Shown: piece after piece, positions 15,191-24,027 of the stretch | Layout: each line of letters starts with the position of its first letter | Numbering within the stretch: position 1 is the stretch's first letter | NCBI GenBank assembly: GCA_938084715.1 | Contig: CALKES010000009.1 | Coordinates: 1 to 64,000 of the forward strand | Origin: Candidatus Bipolaricaulota bacterium | GTDB taxonomy: Bacteria; Bipolaricaulota; Bipolaricaulia; Bipolaricaulales; Bipolaricaulaceae | Direction of reading: 5' to 3' | DNA length: 64,000 nt | Program-made: the position numbers and the translations under genes | The notes under the pieces: generated by a model | Seen by the model: only the letters and a program-made list of their open reading frames with translations | Told to the model about the DNA's origin: nothing | The model's database searches: none

Positions 15191-16254
15191 GGGGACACCT
15201 GTCCCGATCCTTGTCCGTCGCCTCGGCGCGCCACGGTGGCGGGAGTGACGGCCCTCCCTGCATTCACCAGGCCGGTACCGCACCGTGGGTCGGCCCCTTC
15301 CCCCACCGGGCTCGCGCTTTGGAGGACGAGCTCCACGGCCTTGCTTTCCGCCAGGGTTGGATCGGCGGACACGATGAGGGCAAGGGTTCCGGTCACGTGG
15401 GGCGCGGCGAAGGAAGTCCCGCAGTGGCGGGCCTCCGTTCCGCCAGGGAGAAGAGAGGTCACCTCGCAGCCCGGGGCAGCGAGCGCCACCTCCGGTCCCC
15501 ACGAGCTGAACGGGGCCAGCCGGTCCGCGGTGTCGGAAGCGGAAACCGCGAGCACGGTGGGGTACCGGCCGGGGTAGAGAACCCCCGCTTTCCCCTCGTT
15601 TCCAGCAATTCCGACCACAATCACGCCGCAGGAGCCCGCGTAGGCGAGGGCTTGCTCCACAATCGCGGGCGGTTTCCCCTCAGCGTACAAGCTCAAGTTG
15701 ATGATCCTCGCTCCGTTGTCTAGCGCGTAGCAAAGGGCGCGGGCCAATGCGTCCCAGTCCCTGGTCGTAAACAGTCCGCGAGAGTCAAGGAACCGCACGT
15801 CCATGATCCGTACGCGCGGTGCCACACCGGTAAGGTTCCCCTCGCTGAACCGCCCGGCAACGATTCCCGCAACAAACGTCCCGTGCCAGTGAAGGGGGGC
15901 GACAGCGTGGGCCGGGACATCGTCCCGGAAGTCCCACCCGTAAGCATCGTCCCGGTAACCGTTTTCGTCATCATCCACGCCATTCCCAGGCACCTCCCCG
16001 GGGTTGGTCCAGGGGATGGCGGCGAGCTCGGGAAGGCTCCAGTCGATTCCGCTATCGATGATCGCCACCACGATCTCCGGTCTACCGGTGGTCCCGGGCC
16101 AGGCCTCCGGGGCACCGATGCGCTGTGGATTCCAGGGAAGGGAAATCCCGACACGGGGCAGCCCCACGCTGCCCACTCCCCCAGCCACCTCAGGGTGCCC
16201 CAAGGACGACCACCGCGATGGCCCAGCGCCATGCCAGCCCCTCGTGTGGTCCAT
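15187..16254 (-). CDS. subtilisin-like serine protease (S8)
   Basis: 355 residues with a complete catalytic triad: Asp in VVAIIDSGID, His in HWHGTFVAGI and Ser in GTSFAAPHVTG; the oxyanion-region 'GIAGNEG' is also present. Subtilases of this form are normally exported. No signal peptide is found in this frame, but a hydrophobic stretch 'WAIAVVVLGAP' appears in another frame at about 16200-16235, just before this frame becomes protein-like. The true N-terminus is therefore probably disrupted by a frameshift (real or sequencing). ATG 16254 is a formal choice. The gene has its own promoter and a folded leader and lies directly upstream of riboswitch no. 2. It may process the neighbouring secreted proteins, which is inference. 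Confidence 0.85.
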   Translation of the reverse strand: MDHTRGWHGAGPSRWSSLGHPEVAGGVGSVGLPRVGISLPWNPQRIGAPEAWPGTTGRPEIVVAIIDSGIDWSLPELAAIPWTNPGEVPGNGVDDDENGYRDDAYGWDFRDDVPAHAVAPLHWHGTFVAGIVAGRFSEGNLTGVAPRVRIMDVRFLDSRGLFTTRDWDALARALCYALDNGARIINLSLYAEGKPPAIVEQALAYAGSCGVIVVGIAGNEGKAGVLYPGRYPTVLAVSASDTADRLAPFSSWGPEVALAAPGCEVTSLLPGGTEARHCGTSFAAPHVTGTLALIVSADPTLAESKAVELVLQSASPVGEGADPRCGTGLVNAGRAVTPATVARRGDGQGSGQVSP

Positions 16255-16326
16255 GCGGCAGCCCGTCTGTCCCCGTGGGACCCAGAAGGGTCTGCCCTTG
16301 GCGTGGCCCGCCTCGCGGAGGACCAC
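16246..16326 (-). ncRNA. candidate structured 5' leader of the subtilase gene
   Basis: After a TATAAT box, the transcript has a perfect 7-bp closing stem GUGGUCC/GGACCAC. Inside are hairpin CCUC-CGC-GAGG, hairpin ACCC-UUCU-GGGU and pairing GGCAG/CUGCC. The GGGCAGACCC and CGGGCUGCCG segments resemble parts of the GEMM-I cores nearby, but the invariant CGCAAAGCC is missing. It could be a decayed GEMM-I copy or another leader element; possible start codons lie at its 3' edge. Confidence 0.4.
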
Positions 16327-16339
16327 TTGGTTCCAGTGG

Positions 16340-16345
16340 ATTATA
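16340..16345 (-). promoter_or_regulatory. -10 box TATAAT of the subtilase gene
   Basis: Perfect TATAAT on the minus strand, with a weak TGAACA 17 bases upstream. It would start transcription at about 16333, just before the structured leader. Confidence 0.5.
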
Positions 16346-16491
16346 CGTGGATAGGATGGAGCTGTTCAGCACCTGCCCAAAACGGCAGAGGAAACGGGTT
16401 TGACGTCGTTCGCAGATGGACCTTCGGCCGCTGCCCTAGCCTAGACAGCCGCGCGGGCGAACGAGAAGCACCCAGTGGAAGCTGGATGAGG

Positions 16492-16567
16492 TGGTGGAGC
16501 CGACGGGACTTGAACCCGTGGCCTCTAGCATGCCATGCTAGCGCTCTCCCAACTGAGCTACGGCCCC
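16492..16567 (-). tRNA. tRNA-Ala(GGC)
   Basis: Complete cloverleaf: acceptor GGGGCCG/CGGCUCC, D-arm GCUC-AGUUGGGA-GAGC, anticodon stem CUAGC/GCUAG with loop AUGGCAU (anticodon GGC), T-loop UUCAAGU. Discriminator A followed by an encoded CCA. Confidence 0.95.
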
Positions 16568-16602
16568 ACGGAAATTCTCCCCGGCCCGGCGCCGGATGCA
16601 AC

Positions 16603-18510
16603 CTAGATGTCGAGGGCGGCGACCCGGTGGGCGTTTTCCCGGATGAAGTCCCGCCTCCGGGCGACGTCGGTCCCCATGAGGGTGGTGAACACCTCGTCCG
16701 CCTCGAGGGCATCGCGGATCGTGACCTGGCGGAGGATCCGGGTCTGGGGGTTCATCGTCGTCTCCCAAAGCTCCTCGGGGTTCATCTCCCCGAGCCCCTT
16801 GAACCGCCGGACCGTGTACTTCCCGTCCTCCCGGGCCTGGAACTCCCGCAGCTCCTCGTCGGAGTAGAGGTAGACCCGGGTCGTCCCCTTCTGGGCGAGG
16901 TACAGAGGGGCCTTGGCGATGTAGACGTGCCCCCGCTCGATGAGGGGCCGGAGGTTCCGGAAGAAGAACGTGAGGAGGAGGGTCCGGATGTGGGAGCCGT
17001 CCACGTCGGCGTCGGCCATGAGGATCACCTTGTGGTAGCGGAGCTCCTCGGGGTTGAGCTCCTCCCGGATCCCCGTCCCCAGCGCGGTGATGATCGCCCG
17101 GAGCTCCTGGTTGTCGAGGAGCTTCCCGAGACGCGCCTTCTCCACGTTGAGGACCTTCCCCCGGAGGGGGAGGATCGCCTGGAACGTCCGGTCCCGGCCT
17201 TGCTTGGCCGACCCGCCGGCCGAGTCCCCCTCGACGATGAACAGCTCGCACTCCTCGGGGTTGCTGCTTGTGCAGTCGGCGAGCTTCCCGGGCAGGCCGC
17301 CGCCAAAGAGGGCGCCTTTGCGGCGGACGAGCTTGCGGGCCTTGGCCGCCGCCTCCCGCGCCCGGTGGGCGGACAAGGCGTTTTCGAGGATCGCCCGCGC
17401 CACGCCGGGGTTCTTGGCTAGGTACTGCCCAAGCTGCTCCCGGACGACCTCCTCCACGAACGCCCGGACCCCGGGGCTCCCCAGCTTCGTCTTCGTCTGA
17501 CCCTCGAACTCCGGCCCCTGGAGCTTCACCGAGACGATGGCCACCAGCCCCTCCCGGATCGCCTCCCCGGGGAGGGCCTCGTCCTCCTGACGGAGGATCC
17601 GCTTCTCCCGGGCGTAGTCGTTGAGGACCTTGGTGAGGGCGGTCCGGAACCCGGTGAGGTGGGTTCCCCCCTCTCGGGTGTTGATGTTGTTGGCGAAGGT
17701 GAAGATCTCCTCCTCCATCGCGTCGGTGAAGAGCATCGCGATCTCCACGGACTGGGTGCCGCGGTCCTCGGCGAGGTAGATGGGCTCCGGATGGAGGGGT
17801 TCCTTCCCCGTGGCGAGCTCCTTCACGAACGCCGCGATCCCACCCTCGGCGTGGAACGTCCGCTTGACCCCGCTCAACCGGTTGTCGAGGTGGATCGTGA
17901 GCCCCGCGTTGAGGTAGGCCAGTTCCTGGAGCCGGTGGGCGAGCTTGGAGAAGTTGTAGTGAATCTCCCCGAAGATCTCCCGGTCGGGGAGGAAGGTGAT
18001 CGTGGTCCCGGTCCCCGCGGCCTCCCCCACGACCTCGAGTTCCGTGGCCTTCCGGCCGCGGCGGAACCTCTGGCGGTAGACCTTCCCATCCCGCCAGCGG
18101 ACCTCGACCTCGAGCTCCTCGGACAGGGCGTTCACCGCCGAGACCCCGACCCCGTGGAGGCCGCCGGAGACCTTGTACCCCCCCTCCTCGAACTTCCCCC
18201 CCGCGTGGAGGGTGGTGAGAACGAGCTCCACCGTGGGGATCCCCGCCTCGGGGTGGATCCCCACCGGGATCCCCCGCCCGTCGTCCCGGACGGTGATCCG
18301 CTTGTCCTCGTGGACGGTGATGTCGATCGTCGTGCAGTAACCGGCGAGGGCCTCGTCCACCGAGTTGTCAACGACCTCGTAGATCATCTGGAGGAGGCCG
18401 TCGGGGCCGGTGGACCCGATGTACATCCCCGGCCGCTTCCGGACCGCCTCGATGTCCTCGAGGACCTGGATCTTGTCGACGTCGTAGCTTGGGTCGTGGG
18501 TGACCGCCAT
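16603..18510 (-). CDS. gyrB: DNA gyrase subunit B
   Basis: 635 residues; the ATPase and strand-passage half of gyrase, which supercoils DNA with GyrA. The GHKL ATPase motifs are present: VDNSVDEALAG, DGRGIPVGIHPE and GGLHGVGVSAVNALS. The TOPRIM domain shows EGDSAGGSAKQGRDR and DADVDGSHI, with C-terminal 'FKGLGEMNPEELWETTMNP'. Length fits a GyrB without the enterobacterial insertion. ATG 18510 matches the family N-terminus. Downstream on the same strand is tRNA-Ala; upstream, sucC is divergent. A TAGACT box eight bases before the ATG and the lack of a ribosome site suggest a leaderless mRNA. ParE is the alternative, but Gly/Met-rich motif details favour GyrB. Confidence 0.93.
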   Translation of the reverse strand: MAVTHDPSYDVDKIQVLEDIEAVRKRPGMYIGSTGPDGLLQMIYEVVDNSVDEALAGYCTTIDITVHEDKRITVRDDGRGIPVGIHPEAGIPTVELVLTTLHAGGKFEEGGYKVSGGLHGVGVSAVNALSEELEVEVRWRDGKVYRQRFRRGRKATELEVVGEAAGTGTTITFLPDREIFGEIHYNFSKLAHRLQELAYLNAGLTIHLDNRLSGVKRTFHAEGGIAAFVKELATGKEPLHPEPIYLAEDRGTQSVEIAMLFTDAMEEEIFTFANNINTREGGTHLTGFRTALTKVLNDYAREKRILRQEDEALPGEAIREGLVAIVSVKLQGPEFEGQTKTKLGSPGVRAFVEEVVREQLGQYLAKNPGVARAILENALSAHRAREAAAKARKLVRRKGALFGGGLPGKLADCTSSNPEECELFIVEGDSAGGSAKQGRDRTFQAILPLRGKVLNVEKARLGKLLDNQELRAIITALGTGIREELNPEELRYHKVILMADADVDGSHIRTLLLTFFFRNLRPLIERGHVYIAKAPLYLAQKGTTRVYLYSDEELREFQAREDGKYTVRRFKGLGEMNPEELWETTMNPQTRILRQVTIRDALEADEVFTTLMGTDVARRRDFIRENAHRVAALDI

Positions 18511-18518
18511 CGCGTCCA

Positions 18519-18524
18519 AGTCTA
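18519..18524 (-). promoter_or_regulatory. -10 box TAGACT before gyrB
   Basis: Ends eight bases before the gyrB ATG; there is no Shine-Dalgarno between them, consistent with a leaderless transcript. Confidence 0.4.
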
Positions 18525-18633
18525 ACCCAGACGAGGAAAAGCTGCAAACCGACGAGATTTCCCCTGGCCGCGGCTGCCCGCGCTGGTCCGGGCCGCGGGG
18601 GCCGGGTAACCTTGCGGGGCAAAGGAGGCGCGG

Positions 18634-19752
18634 GTGCGGCTTCTGGAATGGCAAGGGCGCGACATCTTCGAGCGGGCGGGGATCCCCGTTCCCCGGGGCG
18701 GGGTGGCCCGGACCCCGGCGGAGGCCCGGGCAGCGGCCTCTGAAGCCCAAGGTCCGGTCGTCCTCAAGGCCCAGGTGCCCGTGGGGGGGCGGGGGAAGGC
18801 GGGGGGGATCCGCCCGGCCCGGGACCCCGCCGAGGCGGAACGGGTGGCCCGGGAGATGCTTGGGCGGGAGCTCAAGGGCCTCCCGATCGAGGCCCTCCTC
18901 GTGGTGGAACAGGTGGAGGCCGGAGAAGAGCACTACCTCTCCGTGACCCTGGACCGCCGAAGCCGGTCGCCGGTGATGATCTACTCGCCCCAAGGCGGGG
19001 TGGACATCGAGGAGGTCGCCCGGGCGCACCCGGAGGCGATCAAGCAGGTCCAGATTCCCCCCTTGGAGGGTCCGCTCCCGTTCCGGCTGCGGGCGCTCGT
19101 GTCCCTCGCCCGCCCCGAGCTCCGCAAGCCCCTGGCCGAGCTCGCCGGGAAGCTCTACGACCTGTTCGTCCGCTACGAGGCGAGCCTCGTCGAGATCAAT
19201 CCTCTGGCCGTCACTGAGCGCGGGCTTATCGCCCTCGACGCGAAGGTGATCCTCGACGACGACCACCGCCCGGGGGAGCAGTTCGCAGGGCTGGCCGAGG
19301 CCGTGGTGGACCCCCTGGAGGCGGAGGCCAAGGCGGCGGGGATGAGCTACGTCCGCCTGGACGGGGAGGTGGGGATCCTTGGGAACGGGGCCGGCCTCGT
19401 CATGGCGACCCTCGACCTCGTGGCCCAGGCCGGCGGCAGGCCGGCGAACTTCCTCGACATCGGGGGCGGGGCCCGGGCGGAGCGGGTCCGCAAAGGGGTC
19501 GAGCTCATCCTCAAGGACGGCCGGGCCAAGGTCCTGTTCGTCAACGTCTTCGGCGGGATCACCCGCTGCGACGAGGTCGCCCAGGGGGTCGTGGAGGCAA
19601 CGAAGGACGTTCGGCTCCCCATGGTCATCCGCCTCGCGGGGACGAACGAGCGGGAGGGACGGGAGGTCCTGGCCCGGGCGGGGTTGACCCCAGTCCGGAC
19701 GATGGAGGAGGGCGCGGCCCGGGCCGTGGCCCTGGCCAAGGAGGTGCGATGA
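18634..19752 (+). CDS. sucC: succinyl-CoA ligase (ADP-forming) beta subunit
   Basis: 372 residues. Beta subunit of succinyl-CoA synthetase, which couples succinyl-CoA hydrolysis to NDP phosphorylation. ATP-grasp features: VLKAQVPVGGRGKAGGI, 'VEINPLAVTERG' and 'FVNVFGGITRCDEVA' near the C-terminus. GTG 18634 follows an AAAGGAGG ribosome site. A TAACCT hexamer at 18607-18612 is a possible -10. The alpha subunit gene sucD, usually next, is absent; instead the stop overlaps the next start (ATGA) with an S55 peptidase-like gene. Either sucD lies elsewhere or the protein serves a related acyl-CoA ligase (beta subunits of ADP-forming acetyl-CoA synthetases are similar). Confidence 0.9.
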   Translation: MRLLEWQGRDIFERAGIPVPRGGVARTPAEARAAASEAQGPVVLKAQVPVGGRGKAGGIRPARDPAEAERVAREMLGRELKGLPIEALLVVEQVEAGEEHYLSVTLDRRSRSPVMIYSPQGGVDIEEVARAHPEAIKQVQIPPLEGPLPFRLRALVSLARPELRKPLAELAGKLYDLFVRYEASLVEINPLAVTERGLIALDAKVILDDDHRPGEQFAGLAEAVVDPLEAEAKAAGMSYVRLDGEVGILGNGAGLVMATLDLVAQAGGRPANFLDIGGGARAERVRKGVELILKDGRAKVLFVNVFGGITRCDEVAQGVVEATKDVRLPMVIRLAGTNEREGREVLARAGLTPVRTMEEGAARAVALAKEVR

Positions 19753-21464
19753 GGTACGGACTGGCACTGGCGATTGTAGGGCTGGGGCTTCTTGCCCTGG
19801 GAGCGGAGGTCCTCCCGTTGGCCGAGGTGCGGCCGGGGATGACGGGGTACGGGCTCACCGTGGTCGCGGGGACGGAGATCGAGCGGTTCGAGGTCGAGGT
19901 GGTGGCGGTGCTCGACGAGCCCGGGGACCGGGGGGACTTCATCGTCGTTCGGGTCTCCGGACCCGCCATCACCCGCTCCGGGGGTGTGGCCCAGGGGATG
20001 TCGGGGAGCCCGATCTACCTTGACGGGAAGCTCGCTGGAGCCCTGTCCCGGGCCGCCCCGTGGTCTGCGGACCGGGACCGCCCCCTCGCCTTCGTGACCC
20101 CGATCGAGGCCATGCTTAAGGTCCTCGCCGAGGTCGTTCCGCCCAAGGGGGAACCCGTCCCCGCGGACGGACCCCGGGCCGAGGACCCGGTCCTCCCAGC
20201 GCCCTTCCTCGCCAGTCCTGTGGCCGTGAGCGGCCTTTCCCCCCGTGCCCTCGCCACCCTGGAGAGGGGGTTCGACCTTCGGCTGATCTCGCATCCATGG
20301 ATCGAGCTCCTCCCCCCTTGGCGGGCGGAGGTTCCCGGGCTCCGGGCGCTCGGCGTCCCCCGGGTCGTGGCCGCCCCAACCGTTTCGGGCCGTGGGGCCG
20401 CCATGGACCTTGTTCCCGGTGCCCCGGTGGGGGTGGGGCTCGCCCTGGGGGACCTCACGATCGGGGCCCTGGGGACGGTGACCCTGGTTGAGGACGGCGC
20501 CGTCCTCGCCTTCGGGCACCCGTTCCTGTTCACCGGTCCGAGCCGCTACTTCCTGACCGAGGCCCACGTCCTGGACACGGTGGCCGCCTACGACTTCTCC
20601 TACAAGCTCGGGACCGTGGGGGAGGTCCGGGGCGGGGTGTTTTCCGACCGCTGGGCGGCGGTGGCGGGGGTGATCGGCCGTACGCCAGCGGGGATCACCG
20701 CGCAGTTTCGCGTCCGGGACCTCGGACGGGGGACGGAGCGGGTCCTCCAGACCCGGCTCGTCGAGGAGCCGCGGCTCTCGTCGCTCCTGTTCTACGTGGC
20801 GGGCCTCGAGGCGGTGGATCAAGCCCTGGACCGGATCGGGCCGGGGACGGCCACCGTGAAGTACACCCTCAGGGGCCGAGGGCTTCCCCGGCCCTTGACC
20901 CGGGAGAACGTCTTCCTCTCCACCGAGGACGTCGCCCTTCTCGTCCCCTGGGAACTCGCCCTGGTAGCGGACGTGCTGGCGTACAACGAGTTCTCCGATC
21001 CTGGGCTGACCGTGGTAGAGCTCGAGGCGTCGGTGAGCCCGGGGTTCTCCGCCGCCGAGGTCGTGTCCCTGGTTGCGGAGCGGGACCGCTACGCCCCGGG
21101 GGACCGGGTCCGGTTCGAGGTCACCCTGCGCCGGTGGCGAGGGGGCACCGAGACCTGGGAGGGTTGGCTGAAGATCCCAGAGGACCTCAACTCCCCGTAC
21201 GTCGAGCTCCGGGCTTACGGGGGGCCCCGCCTCCGGGAGAAGGGGGAAGAACCGCCGGCCCTGGAATCGGTGGACGACCTCCTCCGCTACATCGAGGGGA
21301 TCCCATCCTACGACACCCTGACCGTGGAGCTGTTCGCCCTCCACCCCCTCTCAGGGCTCGTGGGGGAGAGGTGGCTCTACGGGGTGGACGAGGCCTCGGA
21401 CCGGATCCCCGGGGTCGTGGTGTACGGGGAGGTCCGGGTCATCCTGCTCCTCCAGGGGGACTAG
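19749..21464 (+). CDS. SpoIVB-type S55 domain exported protein
   Basis: 571 residues with an N-terminal signal sequence (MRYGLALAIVGLGLLALG). Residues about 25-125 match the S55 (SpoIVB peptidase) core: 'VRPGMTGYGLTVV', then 'GGVAQGMSGSPIYLDGKLAG' with the candidate nucleophile Ser in GMSGSP. The remainder is beta-rich, with a membrane/periplasm-type 'AFGHPFLF' segment near residue 255. Such proteins occur widely in non-sporulating bacteria and their role is unclear; a cell-envelope protease or processing factor is likely. It is translationally coupled to sucC upstream and abuts murF downstream. No sporulation genes accompany it. Confidence 0.8.
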   Translation: MRYGLALAIVGLGLLALGAEVLPLAEVRPGMTGYGLTVVAGTEIERFEVEVVAVLDEPGDRGDFIVVRVSGPAITRSGGVAQGMSGSPIYLDGKLAGALSRAAPWSADRDRPLAFVTPIEAMLKVLAEVVPPKGEPVPADGPRAEDPVLPAPFLASPVAVSGLSPRALATLERGFDLRLISHPWIELLPPWRAEVPGLRALGVPRVVAAPTVSGRGAAMDLVPGAPVGVGLALGDLTIGALGTVTLVEDGAVLAFGHPFLFTGPSRYFLTEAHVLDTVAAYDFSYKLGTVGEVRGGVFSDRWAAVAGVIGRTPAGITAQFRVRDLGRGTERVLQTRLVEEPRLSSLLFYVAGLEAVDQALDRIGPGTATVKYTLRGRGLPRPLTRENVFLSTEDVALLVPWELALVADVLAYNEFSDPGLTVVELEASVSPGFSAAEVVSLVAERDRYAPGDRVRFEVTLRRWRGGTETWEGWLKIPEDLNSPYVELRAYGGPRLREKGEEPPALESVDDLLRYIEGIPSYDTLTVELFALHPLSGLVGERWLYGVDEASDRIPGVVVYGEVRVILLLQGD

Positions 21465-22844
21465 ATGTGGGACCTGCGGGAGGCGGCGGAGGCCCTGGAG
21501 GCGCGGCTGCTCCGGCCCACGGCCCCGTTCGCCGCCTCCGGGGCGGCGTGCGACTCCCGCCGGGTGCGGCCGGGGGACGTGTTCGTGGCCCTTCCGGGGA
21601 CCCGGGCCAACGGCCATGACTTCGCCCGCGACGCCTTTGCCCGGGGGGCAGTGGGGGCGCTCGTCTCCCGCGACCCCGGGGTGGGGAACAACCTCCTCCT
21701 CGTCTCCGATGTCCAGGCCGCCCTGTGGGAGCTTGCGGCGTGGCGCAGGGCAGCGATCGAGGCCACGATCGTGGGAGTCACGGGATCGTTTGGGAAGACC
21801 ACGACGAAGGAGCTCGTGGCCGCCGCCCTCTCCGCCCGGTACCGGACCTACCGGGCCCCGGAGAACTACAACACCGAGATCGGGGTTCCCCTTGCCCTCC
21901 TCTCGATCCCTGACGACGTCGAGGCCGCGGTGTTTGAGCTGGCCATGACCACCCAGGGCGAGATCCGCAGGCTCGCCGACCTCCTCCAGCCCTGGGCGGG
22001 GGTCATCACCACCGTCGGCCCGGCCCACCTCGGCCAGCTCGGGTCCCTGGAGGCCATCGCCGACGCCAAGTGGGAGCTCGCCGAGGCGATTCCGGAGGAG
22101 GGAATCCTCGTCGTCGGCTGGGATTCCCCCGAGCTCCGGTCCCGGGCCGACCGCTGCTCCGGCCTCTGCCTCCGGTTCGGGCGGAGCCCTGAGGCGGACT
22201 TCCACCCCCGGGAGGTCGCCGCCGATCGGCCCGAGGGGGTGGCGTTCCGGGCCGTGACCCCCGCGGGGGAGGTTCCCGTCCAGCTCAAGCTCCTCGGGGA
22301 GCACGTCCCGGTTCTGGCCTGCGGGGCGATCGCGCTGGCCTGGGGCATGGGGGTTCCCGAGCGAAGTGCGGCCCAGGCCTTGTCCCACGTCGAGCCCGTC
22401 CCCCACCGCCTCCATCTCCGGCCGGCCCCGTTCGGCTGGATCCTCGATGACTGCTATAACGCCAACCCCCTTTCCATGGGGGCAGCCCTGCGCACCCTCG
22501 CCACCCTCAAGCTTCCGGTGGCCCAGCGGGCCGCCCTCCTGGGGGACATGCTCGAGCTTGGGGCGGAGGAGGACCGGTACCACGCCCACGCCGTCCAGGA
22601 AGCCAAGGAGTATGGGATCGACGCCCTGTTCTGCTACGGCCCCCGGGCGGCCAAGGCGTTCCGCCACTGGAAGGGGCGGGGGGCCGCCGAACCCGAGGAC
22701 CTCGAAGCCCTCCTCCCCGCCGTGCGGCGAGAGGTGTGGACCGCCCCCACCCTCCTCCTCGTCAAGGGCTCCCGAGGGATGGCCTTGGAACGGGCGGTGG
22801 ACGCCTTGGTCCTCAACGCCTCGGGGGCCGATCCCACAGGCTGA
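21465..22844 (+). CDS. murF: UDP-MurNAc-tripeptide--D-Ala-D-Ala ligase
   Basis: 459 residues. Adds D-Ala-D-Ala to UDP-MurNAc-tripeptide, the last cytoplasmic step of the peptidoglycan stem peptide. Mur-ligase features: ATP loop GVTGSFGKTTTKE (about 103-115), 'ENYNTEIGVP', 'VGPAHLGQLGSLEAIA', 'DDCYNANPLSM' and C-terminal 'LLVKGSRGMALER'. The 'YNANPLSM' signature is typical of MurF rather than MurC-E. ATG directly follows the stop of the S55 gene. The last ~32 bases overlap the convergent MFS gene. It is the only mur gene in the window. Confidence 0.93.
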   Translation: MWDLREAAEALEARLLRPTAPFAASGAACDSRRVRPGDVFVALPGTRANGHDFARDAFARGAVGALVSRDPGVGNNLLLVSDVQAALWELAAWRRAAIEATIVGVTGSFGKTTTKELVAAALSARYRTYRAPENYNTEIGVPLALLSIPDDVEAAVFELAMTTQGEIRRLADLLQPWAGVITTVGPAHLGQLGSLEAIADAKWELAEAIPEEGILVVGWDSPELRSRADRCSGLCLRFGRSPEADFHPREVAADRPEGVAFRAVTPAGEVPVQLKLLGEHVPVLACGAIALAWGMGVPERSAAQALSHVEPVPHRLHLRPAPFGWILDDCYNANPLSMGAALRTLATLKLPVAQRAALLGDMLELGAEEDRYHAHAVQEAKEYGIDALFCYGPRAAKAFRHWKGRGAAEPEDLEALLPAVRREVWTAPTLLLVKGSRGMALERAVDALVLNASGADPTG

Positions 22845-24027
22845 ACCCCCCTGCGGCCAGGGCCCCCACGGCCGCCACCGTCCCCCACGTCCCGAGGGGC
22901 CACCCAGGGAACGCGTCGAGCAGGACGCCCCCCACGAACCCGCCCAGGGACCAGCCCAGGGTCTCCGCAAGCCCGTAGACCCCGAAGTACCGCCCCCTGT
23001 CCTTCCCCCCAGCCAACTCGGCGGTCACCGCCAGGGCACTCGGCGCAAACAGCATCTCCCCCCCTGTCACCACCACCATCGCCAGGAGAAGCATCGGGTA
23101 GGCCCGGAACAGGCCGAACGCAAGGTAACCCAGGCCGTAGAGGACGCTTCCCCCCACGAGGAGGCCCCGGCGAGACAAACGGGCAGCCGCCCGGGCAACC
23201 GGGTACTGGAAGGCGACGACGAGGAGGCCGTTCAGGGTAAGCAATCCCCCGAAGTGGGCCTCCGACAGGCCGAGGCGATCCACCGTGAACACGGACAGGG
23301 TGGACACAAGCTGCCCCGCCACCACGAACACAAGGAGCGAGAGGGCCATGAACCCCAGAAACCGGCGATCGGCGACGATCTCCCGCAATCCGGCGGGCGC
23401 CCCCAGAGCCTCCTCCCCCTGGCCCCCGTCCCGGACATGCCAGGCGAGGAGCCCCAGTGCCCCGGCCGTCAGCCCCGCCGTGGCCACAAACAGGGTCCAG
23501 TATGGGAGACGGGAGGCCATGATCCCACCCAGGGCCGGTCCCGCCGCCCAGCCCACATTCCCTCCAACCCGGAGAAGCCCGTAGGCTTCAACCCTCTGGC
23601 CCGCCTCGGCCACGTCGGCCACCAACGCCGTGATGGCGGTCATGGCCAGCGCCCCGGTGATCCGAACGGCCAGGTACACCCCGACTATGGCCCACACCGG
23701 TCCCTCCATGGCCAACAGGCCGGCCAGACCGAGGAACAGGACCACCCGACACCCCACACCGCCTAGAAGCGTCGAGCGCCTCCCCACCCGGTCCGCCAGC
23801 TCTCCCCCCGCCACCCGGCCCAGCGCGCTCACGGCCCCGTTGGCCAGGGCGATCGCCCCCACCACGGTCATGGAAAGGCCCCGCTCCCGATGGAGGTAGA
23901 GGGAGATGAAGGGAAGTGCCAGAGAAAACCCGGCCGAGGTGATCATCTGTCCGACGACAAGGGCCCACAGGAGGCGGTCAAACCGCCCCACCCCAGCCCG
24001 CCGCCCACCTCCCCGGCGCGGGATCAC
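22813..24027 (-). CDS. MFS transporter
   Basis: 404 residues with 12 predicted membrane segments. The motif between TM2 and TM3, GELADRVGRRSTLLGG, is the major facilitator motif A, and a similar 'ARLSRRGLLVGGS' occurs at the equivalent place in the second half. The substrate is unknown; drug-efflux-like MFS proteins look like this. GTG 24027 overlaps the TGA of the DUF554 gene (GTGA), so they are coupled; a second in-frame GTG at 23991 just before GRFDRLLW is also possible. The C-terminus overlaps murF antisense by about 32 bases. Confidence 0.88.
   Translation of the reverse strand: MIPRRGGGRRAGVGRFDRLLWALVVGQMITSAGFSLALPFISLYLHRERGLSMTVVGAIALANGAVSALGRVAGGELADRVGRRSTLLGGVGCRVVLFLGLAGLLAMEGPVWAIVGVYLAVRITGALAMTAITALVADVAEAGQRVEAYGLLRVGGNVGWAAGPALGGIMASRLPYWTLFVATAGLTAGALGLLAWHVRDGGQGEEALGAPAGLREIVADRRFLGFMALSLLVFVVAGQLVSTLSVFTVDRLGLSEAHFGGLLTLNGLLVVAFQYPVARAAARLSRRGLLVGGSVLYGLGYLAFGLFRAYPMLLLAMVVVTGGEMLFAPSALAVTAELAGGKDRGRYFGVYGLAETLGWSLGGFVGGVLLDAFPGWPLGTWGTVAAVGALAAGGFSLWDRPPRR

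Noticed and set aside
16246-16326. Calling the subtilase leader a fourth GEMM-I riboswitch
   Set aside because: The essential CGCAAAGCC segment and a P3-like stem are missing; only flanking blocks resemble GEMM-I, so it is listed as an unassigned structured leader.
19749-21464. S55 (SpoIVB) homology as evidence for sporulation
   Set aside because: No other sporulation gene is in the window and S55-domain proteins occur in many non-sporulating bacteria.
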